The notes under the pieces were generated by a model that searched no databases, was not told where the DNA came from, and saw nothing but the letters and a program-made list of their open reading frames with translations. This document shows positions 1 through 9,702 of a stretch of 64,000 nt of DNA, one piece after another. A program made the translations under genes and the position numbers. Every line of letters begins with the position of its first letter. Position 1 is the stretch's first letter. Origin of the DNA: Acidobacteriota bacterium (lineage in GTDB: Bacteria > Acidobacteriota > UBA6911 > RPQK01 > JAJDTT01); contig JAJDTT010000255.1 in NCBI GenBank assembly GCA_022827025.1, forward strand, positions 1-64,000, given 5' to 3'.

Positions 1-2
1 TT

Positions 3-374
3 ACCGGCGAGGATCAAGCCCTGATTCCACTGGAGGAACTGTTCCCCCCGGATCTCGAAACCGACGCCTACAGCAGTTACCGGGCTCGTTTGTACTATCG
101 AGGCGCCGTCCCCACGCGAGAAAACCAGGCGGCGATCCCCCGGTGGATCCTTCATCAGGAGCAGCGACGTGGATTTACCCGGGCGGGAGCTTATCGTCGG
201 CGTTTGCGGTTTCTGACGGACGGATTGGCCGTCGGGCCGGCGGAGAAGGTGGCGCAACTGCTGGAGACTTATCGGCAGCAAGGTCGATATCGTCGCCGCC
301 GGCACCCCATCCCCCAACTGGGCGGAGCCCTGTTTTCCCTGCGGGAGCAGCGCTCGAACGCGATTGTCACGTAG
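3..374 (+). CDS. REP-associated tyrosine transposase-like protein, C-terminal fragment
   Basis: The gene is open from the left edge; 123 codons are visible before TAG at 372-374. The segment FTDGLAVGPAEKV followed by a basic stretch and a terminal LFSLRE block resembles the C-terminal tail of the TnpA_REP (RAYT, Transposase_17-type) family, in which an aromatic-TDG-(hydrophobic)2-G motif precedes the last helices. The HUH motif and catalytic tyrosine would lie upstream, outside the window, so activity cannot be judged. Degenerate repeats 180 to 310 bases downstream fit the habit of RAYT genes of sitting next to their own REP sequences. It could also be another small DNA-binding protein; the call rests on one motif. 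Confidence 0.55.
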   Translation, partial: TGEDQALIPLEELFPPDLETDAYSSYRARLYYRGAVPTRENQAAIPRWILHQEQRRGFTRAGAYRRRLRFLTDGLAVGPAEKVAQLLETYRQQGRYRRRRHPIPQLGGALFSLREQRSNAIVT

Positions 375-769
375 GCTCGTCTGATCGCCGACCCACCCAA
401 TCGCCGACTGTCGATCCTGCCACCGCGGCACGAATGACTCAGATCACGGAAACCACTCAATAGACGTTGGACATTTCCCATTTTTCTGACGGTTGAGGAG
501 AACAGGGAAACAGGTCTGAACGAGGATCGCGACGGGGCTGTCCAATCCCCGCAGCCTTACGGGAATCCAGACTGTCCCTTTCCCAGCTCCTTTTCTTGGG
601 CACCGCAGCCCCACGGGAACCCAGACCACGGGAATCCAGACTGTCCCTTTCCTGCATGGCCGTCACGGACTGTCCCTTTCCTGCGTGCGCGGTGAAGTGG
701 CCATGGCCGTCAACCGGATGCGGACCCTCGCGGTGGGGACCTGACCCGCGACTCAGACTGACCCGCGCT
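375..769. other. Non-coding stretch between the transposase fragment and the TonB receptor
   Basis: I see no convincing gene in these 395 bases. The right half holds four degenerate repeat copies, listed separately. The rest is plain high-GC sequence with no clear hairpin terminator. Confidence 0.6.
551..684. repeat. Four degenerate copies of a REP-like repeat
   Basis: The core ACGGGAATCCAGACTGTCCC is seen at 559-578 and again at 628-647. A half copy (GCAGCC then CCACGGGAACCCAGAC) lies at 605-626, and a right half (ACTGTCCCTTTCCTGC) at 669-684. The GCAGCC(N)3CGGGAA start is shared by the copies at 551 and 605. The outer GGGA and TCCC can pair, giving a weak palindrome. The position just 3' of a RAYT-like gene suggests REP sequences, but this was judged by eye only. 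Confidence 0.6.
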
Positions 770-3700
770 TCAGAACAACAGCTTGAGGCCCAACTGGATG
801 TGGCGGGGCTCTCCGGCCGAGAGGATCCGGCCGAAGGTGGGTGAGCCCAGAAAGAGATCCGGGAGGTGCAGATTGGGCCGGTTGAAGAGGTTGAAGAACT
901 CGGCCCGGAACTGAACCGTGACCTCCTCGGAAATGCTCGTATCCCGCACCAGCGACAGGTCCACCGTTGCGTATCCCGGTCCTTCGAGAATGTTCCTTCC
1001 CGAAGTGCCGAAACTCCCATAGCTGGGAAAAACGAAGGCCCGGGTGTCGAACCACCGATCCGGACCGGGATTGGAGATGGTACCGGTCCCGGTGCGGTGA
1101 GGCCGGTCGTTGGCGCCGAAGCCCAGAATCGACCGTCCGGTGTTGCTGTTGTCGATCTCCGGAAGCAGGGCCACGGTGAACGGATGCCCCGTCTGGAAAG
1201 TCAGGATTCCGAAGCTCTGCCAGTTGGAGAGGAGTCTGGAAAGAACTCCCAGGTTTCCCAAGAATGACCGGCCCCGGCCCACTGGAATCTCCCAGGAATA
1301 ACTCACCGAAAGCCGATGGGTCAGGTCGAAGTTGGACCGCGCCCGCTCAGACCCGACGTTCGAGCTGTCCTGGGGAAAGTTGGGGTCGCCGGCGCTGGAG
1401 AAGAAGCTGGACGAGTCATCGATGGACTTGGCCCAACTGTAGGAGGCCAGCAGCGAAAACCCGGAGCTCAACCTGCGGTTGAACCGCGCCTGGAGCGAGT
1501 GGTAGCTGGAGTTCCCCCGGGATTCCAGCAGGTTGATGTCGTCGAACTGCGGGACGGGCCGGCGATTGGGCCACACGGGACTGGGGCGAGGCTGGTTGAA
1601 ATCGCGCGCCGTCAGCAGCTTGGTCCCCTTGGACCCCACGTAGCCCACCTCGATCATCTGCCGGGTTCCCAACTCTCGCTGCAAATTCAGGTTCCAGTGC
1701 TGACTGTAGGCCTGGGCCAGATCCCGCTGGTAGAAGAGGACCGACGGGGGGAGTCGATAAGGGTAGTTTTGCGGGAAAGGGTCATACAGGGTCAACAGCC
1801 GTTCGGGCAGCGGGAAGTAGAGGCGGAAATCGAAATACGGCGGATTGAAGTAAAGGCCTTCGCCGGGCGCCAGGGGAGACTGGTCGTAGAAGACTCCGTA
1901 TCCGGTCCGGAGCACCAGGCGTCCGCCCCGGTCCAGTCCCCAGGCCAGTCCGATCCGGGGAGCCCAGTTGTTCCGGTCGGGCAGATAGCCGCCCCGGGGC
2001 ACGCCGCCGGTTCCGACGCCGACCAGCGTTCCGCTCTCCGGATCGTAGACGTTGGCCCGATCGTCCTTGTCCACGGGCGGTGAGTTGTACTCATAGCGCA
2101 CGCCCAGAGCCAGCGTCAGGTTGGGCCTCAACTTGAAATGGTCCTGAACGAAGAAGCTGTAGCTCCGGTTGCGAAGGTGCTGGGGATTGTCGAGCTGCGC
2201 CACACCCGTCAGCGAGGGCAGTCCCAGCAGCAGATCGGCCAAGCCGTTTCCCGTGATGCCGGTCTGGCCCACGAAGTTGAGAAACCCGCGGGACTGGACG
2301 TCCCGGTAGGCGTCCTGCCGGACGATCCGGACGTCCCCGCCGACCTGCCAGAGATGCTTGCCGCTGGCGTAGGTGGAATGGTTCAGGAATTGAAACGTGT
2401 CGGAAGCGCTGTGCTGAGGGTTGTTGTATTCGTCCCCCAAGGACGAATACCCGGAGACGGTGATTAAACTCATCCCCAGATCCCGTGGGCGGTCGGAGAG
2501 ATCGGGCAAACCCAATTCGGAGTTGATGCTCCGGCCCATGTTCTCGTGGAAAGCGCCGGCTGCGACCCGGTTGAAGGCGAAACGCACCTGATTCAGGAAG
2601 CGGGAGGTGAAGGCATGCGATTCGCTGACCGCCAGATTCTGGGCCCGCCTCGGGACGTTGGTCCCGTATCCCGGCACGGCTGAGAAGAGGGGCCCGGAAA
2701 AGGGATCGAAGAGGTCCCGGTCGCCGAAACTGTAGCGCAGGGCCAGATTCGAGGACGGACTCGCGGCATGATCGATTCTCACGTCGAATTGGTCGTCTCG
2801 ATCCTGCAGAGTGGGCGAGGAGACGAAGTTCGGACCCGCCCCCGACAGGTTGGGTTGGGGATAGAGCTGGGCGACGGCGCGGCCTGTGGGATGCATCCAG
2901 GAGGCCGGGATCGCGTTCCCCGGCAATGGCTGCCGGGTCAACGGATTGATCGGCAACGGACGCGAAGAACCGGAAAAATCGCCCGAGCGTTCGGCCATGG
3001 TGGGAACCGTGGTGGCGCGAGTGACTCCCTGCCGCACCCGCCGTCCTTCGTAGTCTGCGAAGAAGAACGTCCGGTTCCGGACCACGGGTCCTCCCAGCGA
3101 GAACCCGAACTGGCTTCTCCGATACTCGGGGTCCGGCCCCTGAGGCAACGAGAAGTAGTTCCGGGCATCCAGCGCCGCGTTGCGGAAGAATCCGTAGACG
3201 GTGCCGTGGACCCGGTTGCCGCCCGACTTGGTCACCACGTTGATCTGACTGCCCACGTTGCGTCCGAACGAGGCGTCATAGGTGCCCATGAGCACCTCGA
3301 ACTCCCGGATCGCGTCGACGGGAGGGTTGACGCCGATCCCGTTGAGCTTGGGGTCTCCGTTGTAGACGCCGTCCAACAGGAAGCTGTTGGACGCCTCGCG
3401 CTGTCCGTTGATGTTCAACGCGAAGTCGCCACGGACCGAACCGGCCGATCCGGGCGCCGCCGGAGCGCTCCCCGGAAGCAGCAGGCTCAACTCGAAGAAG
3501 TTCCTCCCATCCAGAGGCAGGCCCGCGACCTGCGAGTTCTCGATCACGCTTCCCAGCGCCAGCGAGTCCCGCTTGAGCCATCCGCGGCTCTCCACGACCA
3601 ACACCTCCTCGGTCAGCTCGCCCGGCTGCAGTGTCACTCGCAGCTCCAACCGCTCGTTGACCCGCAGGGAGAACCTCTCCACATGTTTCCGGTAGCCCGC

Positions 3701-3964
3701 ATGGGCAACCTCCAGACGGTAGGTCCCCGACGGGAGAAGCGGGATCTGCAGGTGGCCGTCCCGGTCGGCGACGCCGGTCCGGCGATGGTTGGTCTCTTCC
3801 CGGACCACTTCCGCGGCGGCCCCCTCCACGGGGCCGGTTCCATCCTCGATCTGCAGCCTCAGGGAGCCCTCAACGGTCTGGCCCCGAACCGGGCCGCCGG
3901 CGCAGAGCAGGAGAATCAGGAACAACTCGGTTCGGTGTTTCAGTCCCAACGGCATGAATTCCAT
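770..3964 (-). CDS. TonB-dependent receptor, Oar-like, with carboxypeptidase-regulatory N-domain
   Basis: A protein of 1064 residues for the outer membrane. Residues 1-29 form a signal peptide (hydrophobic LFLILLLCAGG core, cleavage after VRG). Residues about 31-120 are a CarboxypepD_reg/Cna-B-type beta sandwich (GTYRLEVAHAGYRKHVERF). The plug follows at about 125-240 (LDGRNFFELSLLLPG, then LNINGQREASNSFLLDGVYN), and the remainder is a long beta barrel ending in the usual terminal phenylalanine (LGLKLLF). Such Oar-like receptors are greatly expanded in Acidobacteriota and import or secrete unknown large substrates. An alternative start lies three codons in (M4). The gene is divergent from the glycosyltransferase-ATPase gene with 123 bases between them. 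The substrate cannot be told. Confidence 0.9.
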   Translation of the reverse strand: MEFMPLGLKHRTELFLILLLCAGGPVRGQTVEGSLRLQIEDGTGPVEGAAAEVVREETNHRRTGVADRDGHLQIPLLPSGTYRLEVAHAGYRKHVERFSLRVNERLELRVTLQPGELTEEVLVVESRGWLKRDSLALGSVIENSQVAGLPLDGRNFFELSLLLPGSAPAAPGSAGSVRGDFALNINGQREASNSFLLDGVYNGDPKLNGIGVNPPVDAIREFEVLMGTYDASFGRNVGSQINVVTKSGGNRVHGTVYGFFRNAALDARNYFSLPQGPDPEYRRSQFGFSLGGPVVRNRTFFFADYEGRRVRQGVTRATTVPTMAERSGDFSGSSRPLPINPLTRQPLPGNAIPASWMHPTGRAVAQLYPQPNLSGAGPNFVSSPTLQDRDDQFDVRIDHAASPSSNLALRYSFGDRDLFDPFSGPLFSAVPGYGTNVPRRAQNLAVSESHAFTSRFLNQVRFAFNRVAAGAFHENMGRSINSELGLPDLSDRPRDLGMSLITVSGYSSLGDEYNNPQHSASDTFQFLNHSTYASGKHLWQVGGDVRIVRQDAYRDVQSRGFLNFVGQTGITGNGLADLLLGLPSLTGVAQLDNPQHLRNRSYSFFVQDHFKLRPNLTLALGVRYEYNSPPVDKDDRANVYDPESGTLVGVGTGGVPRGGYLPDRNNWAPRIGLAWGLDRGGRLVLRTGYGVFYDQSPLAPGEGLYFNPPYFDFRLYFPLPERLLTLYDPFPQNYPYRLPPSVLFYQRDLAQAYSQHWNLNLQRELGTRQMIEVGYVGSKGTKLLTARDFNQPRPSPVWPNRRPVPQFDDINLLESRGNSSYHSLQARFNRRLSSGFSLLASYSWAKSIDDSSSFFSSAGDPNFPQDSSNVGSERARSNFDLTHRLSVSYSWEIPVGRGRSFLGNLGVLSRLLSNWQSFGILTFQTGHPFTVALLPEIDNSNTGRSILGFGANDRPHRTGTGTISNPGPDRWFDTRAFVFPSYGSFGTSGRNILEGPGYATVDLSLVRDTSISEEVTVQFRAEFFNLFNRPNLHLPDLFLGSPTFGRILSAGEPRHIQLGLKLLF

Positions 3965-4050
3965 CCAAAGTTCGGGTAGACGATCGAGGCGTGCTCATGT
4001 TACCAGCACGTCCCCCAAGCTTCCACGGCATGGAACCCGCTCTCATTGTC

Positions 4051-4080
4051 TTGCGGCGGGGACCGGACCCGGCGTAATCT
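4051..4080 (+). promoter_or_regulatory. Possible sigma-70-type promoter with a leaderless start
   Basis: TTGCGG (4051-4056), an 18-base spacer and TAATCT (4075-4080) stand upstream of ATG 4088. The start codon begins 8 bases after the -10 box, so transcription would start at or next to the ATG, and no Shine-Dalgarno sequence is present. The assignment is by eye. Confidence 0.4.
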
Positions 4081-4087
4081 TCTTTCC

Positions 4088-6100
4088 ATGAGGGTCGTGT
4101 ACATCACGGCGGGCGCCGGGGGCAGATACTGCGGGGCCTGCTTTCGGGACAACACCCTGGCCTCCGACCTCCTGGCCCGCGGGCACGACGTCGAGTTGGT
4201 TCCCCTCTACACTCCGACCGTCACCGACGAACCCAACGTGAGCCTCGGGACCACGTTCTTCGGGGGTGTCAACGTCTATCTGCAGCAGCGTTTTTCCCTT
4301 TTCCGATCGACTCCCTGGTTCCTGGACCGGATCCTGGACTCGTCCTGGCTGCTGAACTCGGCCGGCCGCTGGGGAACCCGGACCGATCCCGGCGAACTGG
4401 GGGAGACCGCGGTTTCGGTCCTCCGGGGAGAATCGGGTTTCCAGCGCAAGGAGCTGGAAAAACTCTTGAGCTGGCTCCGAAGCCGTCCCCGGCCGGACCT
4501 GGTGCACCTGGGGAACAGCCTGCTCAGCGGTCTGGCTCCCGCCGTGAGACAGGCCCTGTCCTCCCCCGTCTGCTGCACTCTCCAGGGCGAGGACCTGTTC
4601 CTGGAGGCGCTGAAGGAACCCTATCGATCCCAGGCTCGAGAGAGGATCCGGGCCAATGCCGAGTTCATCGATCAGTTCCACGCCGTGAGCCGCTACCACG
4701 CCCGGGCGATGCGGGACTACCTGGAACTCCCGGGCTCCAAGGTCGGCGTGATTCCCTCGGGAATCCACGTCGACGACTTTCAGCCGCGCGACTCCGCGCC
4801 GTCCCGTCCCTTCACCGTGGGATACCTGGCCCGGATCGCGCCCGAGAAGGGGTTGCACCTGCTCTGCGAAGCCTATCGCGGCGTCGCCCGCGAGTCGGGT
4901 CCGGGCAGGACGCGCCTGCTGGTGGCCGGCGATCCGGCCACCGATCATTCCGGCTATCTGCGAGGGATCAGGAAGAGAATGCGCCGGTGGGGCCTGGAGG
5001 ACAGCTTCCAGTACCGGGGCAGCCTGAGCCGTGCGGAGAAGATTCGCTTCCTGCAAGAGTTGGACGTTCTCTCGGTGCCCACCTGCTACGACGAGCCCAG
5101 GGGACTCTACACGCTGGAGGCTCAGGCCTGCGGCGTTCCGGTGGTCCAGCCGAGGCGGGGAGTCTTCCCGGAGATCATCGCCGCTACCGGCGGCGGTCTG
5201 CTGGTGGAGCCGGACGACTCCGCTGACCTGGCCCGCGGGATTCTGGAGCTCCAACGCGATCCGGAACGGACCGCCGTGTTGGGCCGGCGAGGGAGGGAGG
5301 GAGTTCGGGCGCATTACGACGCGCGAAGAATGGTGGCCGCCACGCTGCAGTCCTACGAGCGCCTGGCCAGTCCCAAACCCGGACGCAGACCTGCCGAGAG
5401 CGGCGGCTCTCCACGAAGACGCGGCGGCCTGCAGGTCCGGGACCTCGGCAAGGACTATGCCACGCCCCGGGGCACTCTCCCGGTGCTCTCAGGAGTGTCG
5501 TTGTCCCTGTCCCGGGGAGACGCGGTGTCGATCGTTGGACCCTCCGGAAGCGGCAAGAGCACGCTGCTCCACATCCTGGGAACTCTGGAGCCGCCCACGG
5601 CCGGCACCGTCCGGCTGGAGGGGCAGAATCCGTTCGAATTGGAGCCGCGGGAGCTGGCCCGATTCAGGAACCGGCAGGTGGGTTTCGTCTTCCAGGATCA
5701 CTGCCTCCTGCCCCAATGCTCCGTCCTGGAAAACGTCCTGATACCGACCCTGGTCACCCGCGCTCAGTCCAACGGCGGGGATCAGGTGCGCAAGGCCCGC
5801 GGCCTGCTGGAACGGGTGGGTCTCGGCGACCGTCTCGAACACCGGCCCTGGGAGCTCTCGGGCGGGGAGAAACAGCGTGCGGCCCTGGCCCGCGCCCTGA
5901 TCCTGGATCCTTTTCTGCTGCTCTGCGACGAGCCCACCGGCAACCTGGACCGCCGCTCGGCGGAATCGGTCAGCGACGTTCTCTTGGAGCTGCACCGGCG
6001 CCGCCGCACGATCCTCATGGTGGTCACCCACAATCTGGAGCTGGCGGCCAGGTTTCCCAACCGCTACGAGCTCCGCGAATGCCGGCTCCACCCGCGATGA
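4088..6100 (+). CDS. Fusion of GT4 glycosyltransferase and LolD/MacB-type ABC ATPase
   Basis: A single open frame of 670 residues. Residues 1-about 420 are a GT-B fold, family 4 glycosyltransferase: N-terminal [12 protein letters not shown] (9-20), a central AP-EKG donor-site segment, and the retaining-GT EX7E motif EPRGLYTLE (about 336-344). Residues about 447-670 are an ABC ATPase with Walker [10 protein letters not shown] (about 483), Q-loop FVFQDH, signature [10 protein letters not shown] (about 589), Walker [10 protein letters not shown] (about 610) and H-loop VVTHN. This is the lipoprotein/MacB export subclass. Its TGA overlaps the ATG of the permease (ATGA), so the two are surely co-translated. 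ATG 4088 is chosen because the GT motif begins there. In related lineages these domains are, to my recollection, separate neighbouring genes. The sugar and the exported substrate are unknown. Confidence 0.88.
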   Translation: MRVVYITAGAGGRYCGACFRDNTLASDLLARGHDVELVPLYTPTVTDEPNVSLGTTFFGGVNVYLQQRFSLFRSTPWFLDRILDSSWLLNSAGRWGTRTDPGELGETAVSVLRGESGFQRKELEKLLSWLRSRPRPDLVHLGNSLLSGLAPAVRQALSSPVCCTLQGEDLFLEALKEPYRSQARERIRANAEFIDQFHAVSRYHARAMRDYLELPGSKVGVIPSGIHVDDFQPRDSAPSRPFTVGYLARIAPEKGLHLLCEAYRGVARESGPGRTRLLVAGDPATDHSGYLRGIRKRMRRWGLEDSFQYRGSLSRAEKIRFLQELDVLSVPTCYDEPRGLYTLEAQACGVPVVQPRRGVFPEIIAATGGGLLVEPDDSADLARGILELQRDPERTAVLGRRGREGVRAHYDARRMVAATLQSYERLASPKPGRRPAESGGSPRRRGGLQVRDLGKDYATPRGTLPVLSGVSLSLSRGDAVSIVGPSGSGKSTLLHILGTLEPPTAGTVRLEGQNPFELEPRELARFRNRQVGFVFQDHCLLPQCSVLENVLIPTLVTRAQSNGGDQVRKARGLLERVGLGDRLEHRPWELSGGEKQRAALARALILDPFLLLCDEPTGNLDRRSAESVSDVLLELHRRRRTILMVVTHNLELAARFPNRYELRECRLHPR

Positions 6101-9100
6101 GGCTCCGCCGGGTCATCATACGAAGCCTCGTCCACTACTGGCCCACCCAACTGGCCATCATCGGGGGCGTGGCCGTGAGCGTGGCCACGCTGGCCGGCGC
6201 CCTCCTGGTGGGAGATTCGGTCCGCTCCAGCCTCAGGGCGCTGGTGCTGGAGCGCCTGGGCAATACCCACACCGCCGTCACGGCGGCAATGCCCTTCCCC
6301 GAGGACCTGGCCCGGAGACTCCAGGCCCATCCCGGTTTCATCCCGGATTTCGGCGACGTCTGCCCCCTCATGGTGGGGGAGGGCGCGGTGGTTCACGCCG
6401 GCACCCAACGACTGGCGTCCCGGGTCCAGATCTACGGAGTGGACGAGCGGTTCTGGGCATTCCACGGACGGCCGGCCGAGCCCCTGGACCGCCGCAGCGC
6501 CCTCCTCAGTCCCGAATTGGCCCATGAACTGGATTGGAAAAAAGGGGACAGTCTGTTGGTGACTCTGCAGCAGCAGGCTGCGACTCCGGCCGAAACGCTT
6601 CATGGCCGGAGGGACTCCTCGGGGACCACGCTGAGGGTCCGGGGCAGCCGCGTCCTGCAGCCGGAAAACCTGGGAGAGTTCTCCATTCTGCAACGAGGCG
6701 CCGCGGTCCGGACCCTGTTTTTGCCCCTGGCCGAAATTCAGCGGGCCATGGAACAGGAGGGACGGGTCAACGCGCTGCACCTGTCCGCAAGCGATAACCC
6801 GTCCGGAGATGACGGGAACCGGCTTCCTCGGATTCTCCGGGAGACTCTCAATCCGGACGATGCCGGACTCCGGATCCGGGCCCTGGAGCATTGCTCGTGC
6901 CTCTCGCTGGAGCATCAAGGAGGCCTGCTGGACGAACCCGTGGTTGCCGCGGCTCACCGGGCGGGCGCCGCCCTGAAGCTGGAGTCACAGTCCGTCTTCA
7001 GCTATGTCGTCAATTCCATCGCCCACGGAGAACAGATTGTCCCCTACTCTCTGGTGACGGGGCTGGAACCGGACCACTTGGCCGCCATTTCGGGGCGGGA
7101 CGCTTCCGAGGTGGTTTCTTCCATCATTCCAACCTCATCGGCCAGCGCGGGGAGGGCGACCACAAGGGTCGCCCCTACGGAAGAAAAGGTAGCGGTCGAT
7201 GCCGGCCAACGGGGAGACTCGATCCGGTCCGGATCCCCTGGGGAAGAGTCTCCGGCGCCGCTCTGGATCAACGACTGGACCTCCCGGGACCTGGGGATCG
7301 GACCCGGCACACCGGTGAAACTGGAGTATTTTCTTTGGGACTACCGACGCGGGCTCTCGACGCAAACGGCGGACTTCCGGGTGGCCGGGGTCATTCCCCT
7401 CGCCGGCGCGGCCGCGGACCGGGACCTGGTTCCCGAGTTCGAGGGCATCAGCCAGACCGAGTCCATCTCCCATTGGGACCCGCCCTTTCCCGTCGACCTC
7501 TCCCGCATCCGGCATCAGGACGAAGATTATTGGGAACGCTACCGAACGACCCCCAAGGCATTTCTCCCCCTTGATATCGCCCGGAAGCTGTGGGGGTCCC
7601 GGTTCGGCGACGTGACCTCGCTGCGCTTCGGGAAACCGGACCATCTCACCCTGGACGAGACTCGCGACCGCTTTCGGGAAAGCCTGCTGGCGAACCTCAC
7701 TCCCGAGGCCATGGGATTCTCCCTGCACCCCGTCAGAGTCACCGGCATCGAGGCGTCTCGCGGGAGCACCGACTTCGGCGAGTACTTCCTCTACTTCAGC
7801 TTCTTCCTGGTCGTCTCCGCCCTGCTCCTGACCGTCCTGTTCTTCAAACTGGGCCTGGAACAGCGGCTGCGCCAAGTCGGACTGTTCAAGGCCCTGGGGA
7901 TCTCGGAGCCTCTGATCCGGCGCCTCTTCGCGGCCGAAGGCCTGGTTCTGGCCTTCGCCGGGAGCCTGGTGGGCCTGGCGGGAGCCGCCGCCTACGGCTG
8001 GTTGATGATGTGGGGCCTGAGAACCCGCTGGATCTCGGCGGTGGGAACCACCCGGCTGACCCTGCACGTGGAACCGGCGACCCTTCTCGTGGGGGCCGCC
8101 GCCGGGGTGGCGGCCGCCTTCGCCTGCATACTGCTGACTCTTCGAAGGCTCGGCAAGGCTCCTCCGCGCCTCCTGCTGGCGGGCGAGAAGGAGCCTTTGG
8201 CCTCCGGACCCGGGCGCCGGTCCCTGCTGGCGGCTCTGGCGTTGGGCGCGGCCGGATTGATCTTCCTGCTGGCGGCGGTCCTGGGCTGGATCGGCCAGAC
8301 GGCCGGTTTCTTCGGCTCCGGCGCCCTGCTGCTGGTTTCCCTGCTGGCGTTCCAGTGGTGGTTCCTCACCGCCGACCGGGCCCTCGGTTTCCATGGGCGC
8401 GGGATCGCCGCGCTGAGCCGGATCGGACTCCGGAACATGAGCTACCGTCCGGGCCGGTCTCTGCTCTCCATCGGCCTCATCGCGCTGGCCACCTTCATCA
8501 TCGTGACGGTGGGAGTCTTTCGCCGAGAGGGGGGGCCCTCCCTGGCGCCCGGGTCGGGAACCGGCGGATTCTCCCTGGCGGCCGAGTCTTCGATTCCCTT
8601 CTTTCAGGATCCCGACGACCCGGAAAGCAGACCCGAACTGAACCTGGACCGGCTGCCCTCCCCGGAAAAGCTCCGCTTCTGGTCGTTCCGGCTCCGTCCC
8701 GGGGATGACGCCAGTTGCCGCAACCTCTATCGTCCGGCCAACCCGCGAATCCTGGGCGCCCGGAGCGCCTTCCTGGACCTGGGACGCTTCAGCTTCAGTT
8801 CCTCGCTGGCTGCCGAAGACCAGGACAATCCGTGGCGCCTGCTGGAGGCGGAGACCGAAGACTCGGCAATCCCCGCCATCGCCGACGCCACCTCCATGGC
8901 GTATTCGCTGCACACGGGCCTCGGAGAAGAGATCGTTCTGCACCGGGCGGAAGGGGAGCCGGTCCGGCTGAAGCTGGTGGGAGCCCTCTCCGACAGCGTC
9001 CTGCAAGGGGAGATCGTGATCTCCGAGCGGAACTTCCTGAAGCTGTTCCCGAAACAGCAGGGTTACCGCTACTTCCTCATCGAGACCCCCGACCGGGAGG

Positions 9101-9582
9101 ACGGAAATTGGGTTGAAAACCTGGAACGGAGCCTGTCCGACTACGGGTTCGACGCCACTTCCACCGCCGACCGCCTGGCCAGCTTCCACCGGGTCGAGAA
9201 TACGTACCTGTCCACATTTCAGAGCCTGGGCGCATTGGGCCTGCTGCTGGGAACGCTGGGGACCGCGGTGATCCTGCTCCGCAACGTCCTGGAGCGCCGC
9301 AGAGAGCTGGCCTTGATGCGGGCCGTCGGTTACGGGCCGGGCCACCTGGGAACCATGGTGCTGGCCGAGAACCTGCTGCTGGTGGGATTCGCCCTGGTGA
9401 CGGGGGTCTCCTCGGCCCTGGTCGCCGTGGCGCCGGTTCTCCTCGCCCGCGACCTGGGCCCCGCCCTGGCCCCCACCGGAGCCCTCGCCGGCCTGGTTCT
9501 CCTGGTCGGCCTGCTGGCCTCGCTCGCCGCCGTCGCCGCCGCCATCCGCACCCCCGTCATCGAGTCCCTCAGGTCGGAGTAG
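6097..9582 (+). CDS. Giant FtsX/MacB-type ABC transporter permease
   Basis: A protein of 1161 residues. One N-terminal membrane segment lies at about 20-45 (ending ALLVGDSVRSSL), followed by a large extracytoplasmic region to about 555. FtsX-type membrane blocks follow at about 560-680 (EQRLRQVGLFKALG cytoplasmic loop), further helices at about 710-810, a second extracytoplasmic domain to about 1035, and a last FtsX block at about 1040-1155 (LERRRELALMRAVGYGPGH). It pairs with the ATPase half of the preceding fusion protein, whose stop codon it overlaps. Residues about 352-361 are encoded by a palindromic repeat inserted in frame (7152-7178), and the surrounding RATTRVAPTEEK stretch looks unlike the rest of the domain. 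The likely role is extrusion or extraction of a lipid-linked or envelope substrate from the inner membrane. Confidence 0.88.
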   Translation: MRLRRVIIRSLVHYWPTQLAIIGGVAVSVATLAGALLVGDSVRSSLRALVLERLGNTHTAVTAAMPFPEDLARRLQAHPGFIPDFGDVCPLMVGEGAVVHAGTQRLASRVQIYGVDERFWAFHGRPAEPLDRRSALLSPELAHELDWKKGDSLLVTLQQQAATPAETLHGRRDSSGTTLRVRGSRVLQPENLGEFSILQRGAAVRTLFLPLAEIQRAMEQEGRVNALHLSASDNPSGDDGNRLPRILRETLNPDDAGLRIRALEHCSCLSLEHQGGLLDEPVVAAAHRAGAALKLESQSVFSYVVNSIAHGEQIVPYSLVTGLEPDHLAAISGRDASEVVSSIIPTSSASAGRATTRVAPTEEKVAVDAGQRGDSIRSGSPGEESPAPLWINDWTSRDLGIGPGTPVKLEYFLWDYRRGLSTQTADFRVAGVIPLAGAAADRDLVPEFEGISQTESISHWDPPFPVDLSRIRHQDEDYWERYRTTPKAFLPLDIARKLWGSRFGDVTSLRFGKPDHLTLDETRDRFRESLLANLTPEAMGFSLHPVRVTGIEASRGSTDFGEYFLYFSFFLVVSALLLTVLFFKLGLEQRLRQVGLFKALGISEPLIRRLFAAEGLVLAFAGSLVGLAGAAAYGWLMMWGLRTRWISAVGTTRLTLHVEPATLLVGAAAGVAAAFACILLTLRRLGKAPPRLLLAGEKEPLASGPGRRSLLAALALGAAGLIFLLAAVLGWIGQTAGFFGSGALLLVSLLAFQWWFLTADRALGFHGRGIAALSRIGLRNMSYRPGRSLLSIGLIALATFIIVTVGVFRREGGPSLAPGSGTGGFSLAAESSIPFFQDPDDPESRPELNLDRLPSPEKLRFWSFRLRPGDDASCRNLYRPANPRILGARSAFLDLGRFSFSSSLAAEDQDNPWRLLEAETEDSAIPAIADATSMAYSLHTGLGEEIVLHRAEGEPVRLKLVGALSDSVLQGEIVISERNFLKLFPKQQGYRYFLIETPDREDGNWVENLERSLSDYGFDATSTADRLASFHRVENTYLSTFQSLGALGLLLGTLGTAVILLRNVLERRRELALMRAVGYGPGHLGTMVLAENLLLVGFALVTGVSSALVAVAPVLLARDLGPALAPTGALAGLVLLVGLLASLAAVAAAIRTPVIESLRSE
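7152..7178. repeat. Palindromic repeat element inside a coding sequence
   Basis: AGGGCGACC, then ACAA, then GGGTCGCCCCT form an imperfect hairpin identical in design to the intergenic copies near 9618 and 62221. It is read in frame within the permease gene. Confidence 0.85.
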
Positions 9583-9617
9583 GACCGCTCTTTCCGCCAG
9601 CCGCCCCTATGTATTTC

Positions 9618-9702
9618 GTAGGGGCGACCTTTGTGGCCGCCCTTCGCCACGGGACTCTGAGGCTGGAACGAAAGAGGGCACCCACAAGGGGTGCCCCTGC
9701 GT
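9618..9702. repeat. Two copies of the palindromic repeat, head to head
   Basis: Copy one, 9618-9644, reads GTAGGGGCGACC, TTTGT, GGCCGCCC. Copy two, 9673-9702, is in the opposite orientation with GGGCACCC, ACAAG, GGGTGCCCC. They fill the gap between the permease gene and the radical SAM gene and could form a bidirectional terminator-like structure. They belong to the GCGACC and GCACCC subfamilies respectively. Confidence 0.85.

Noticed and set aside
1316-3979. Two long plus-strand frames opposite the first TonB receptor
   Set aside because: No motifs, and the minus strand has signal peptide, plug and terminal phenylalanine.
6541-6556. AAAGGGGACAGTCTG inside the permease gene as a copy of the repeat at 551-684
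   Set aside because: Only about 10 bases match, with no second half, so chance is enough.
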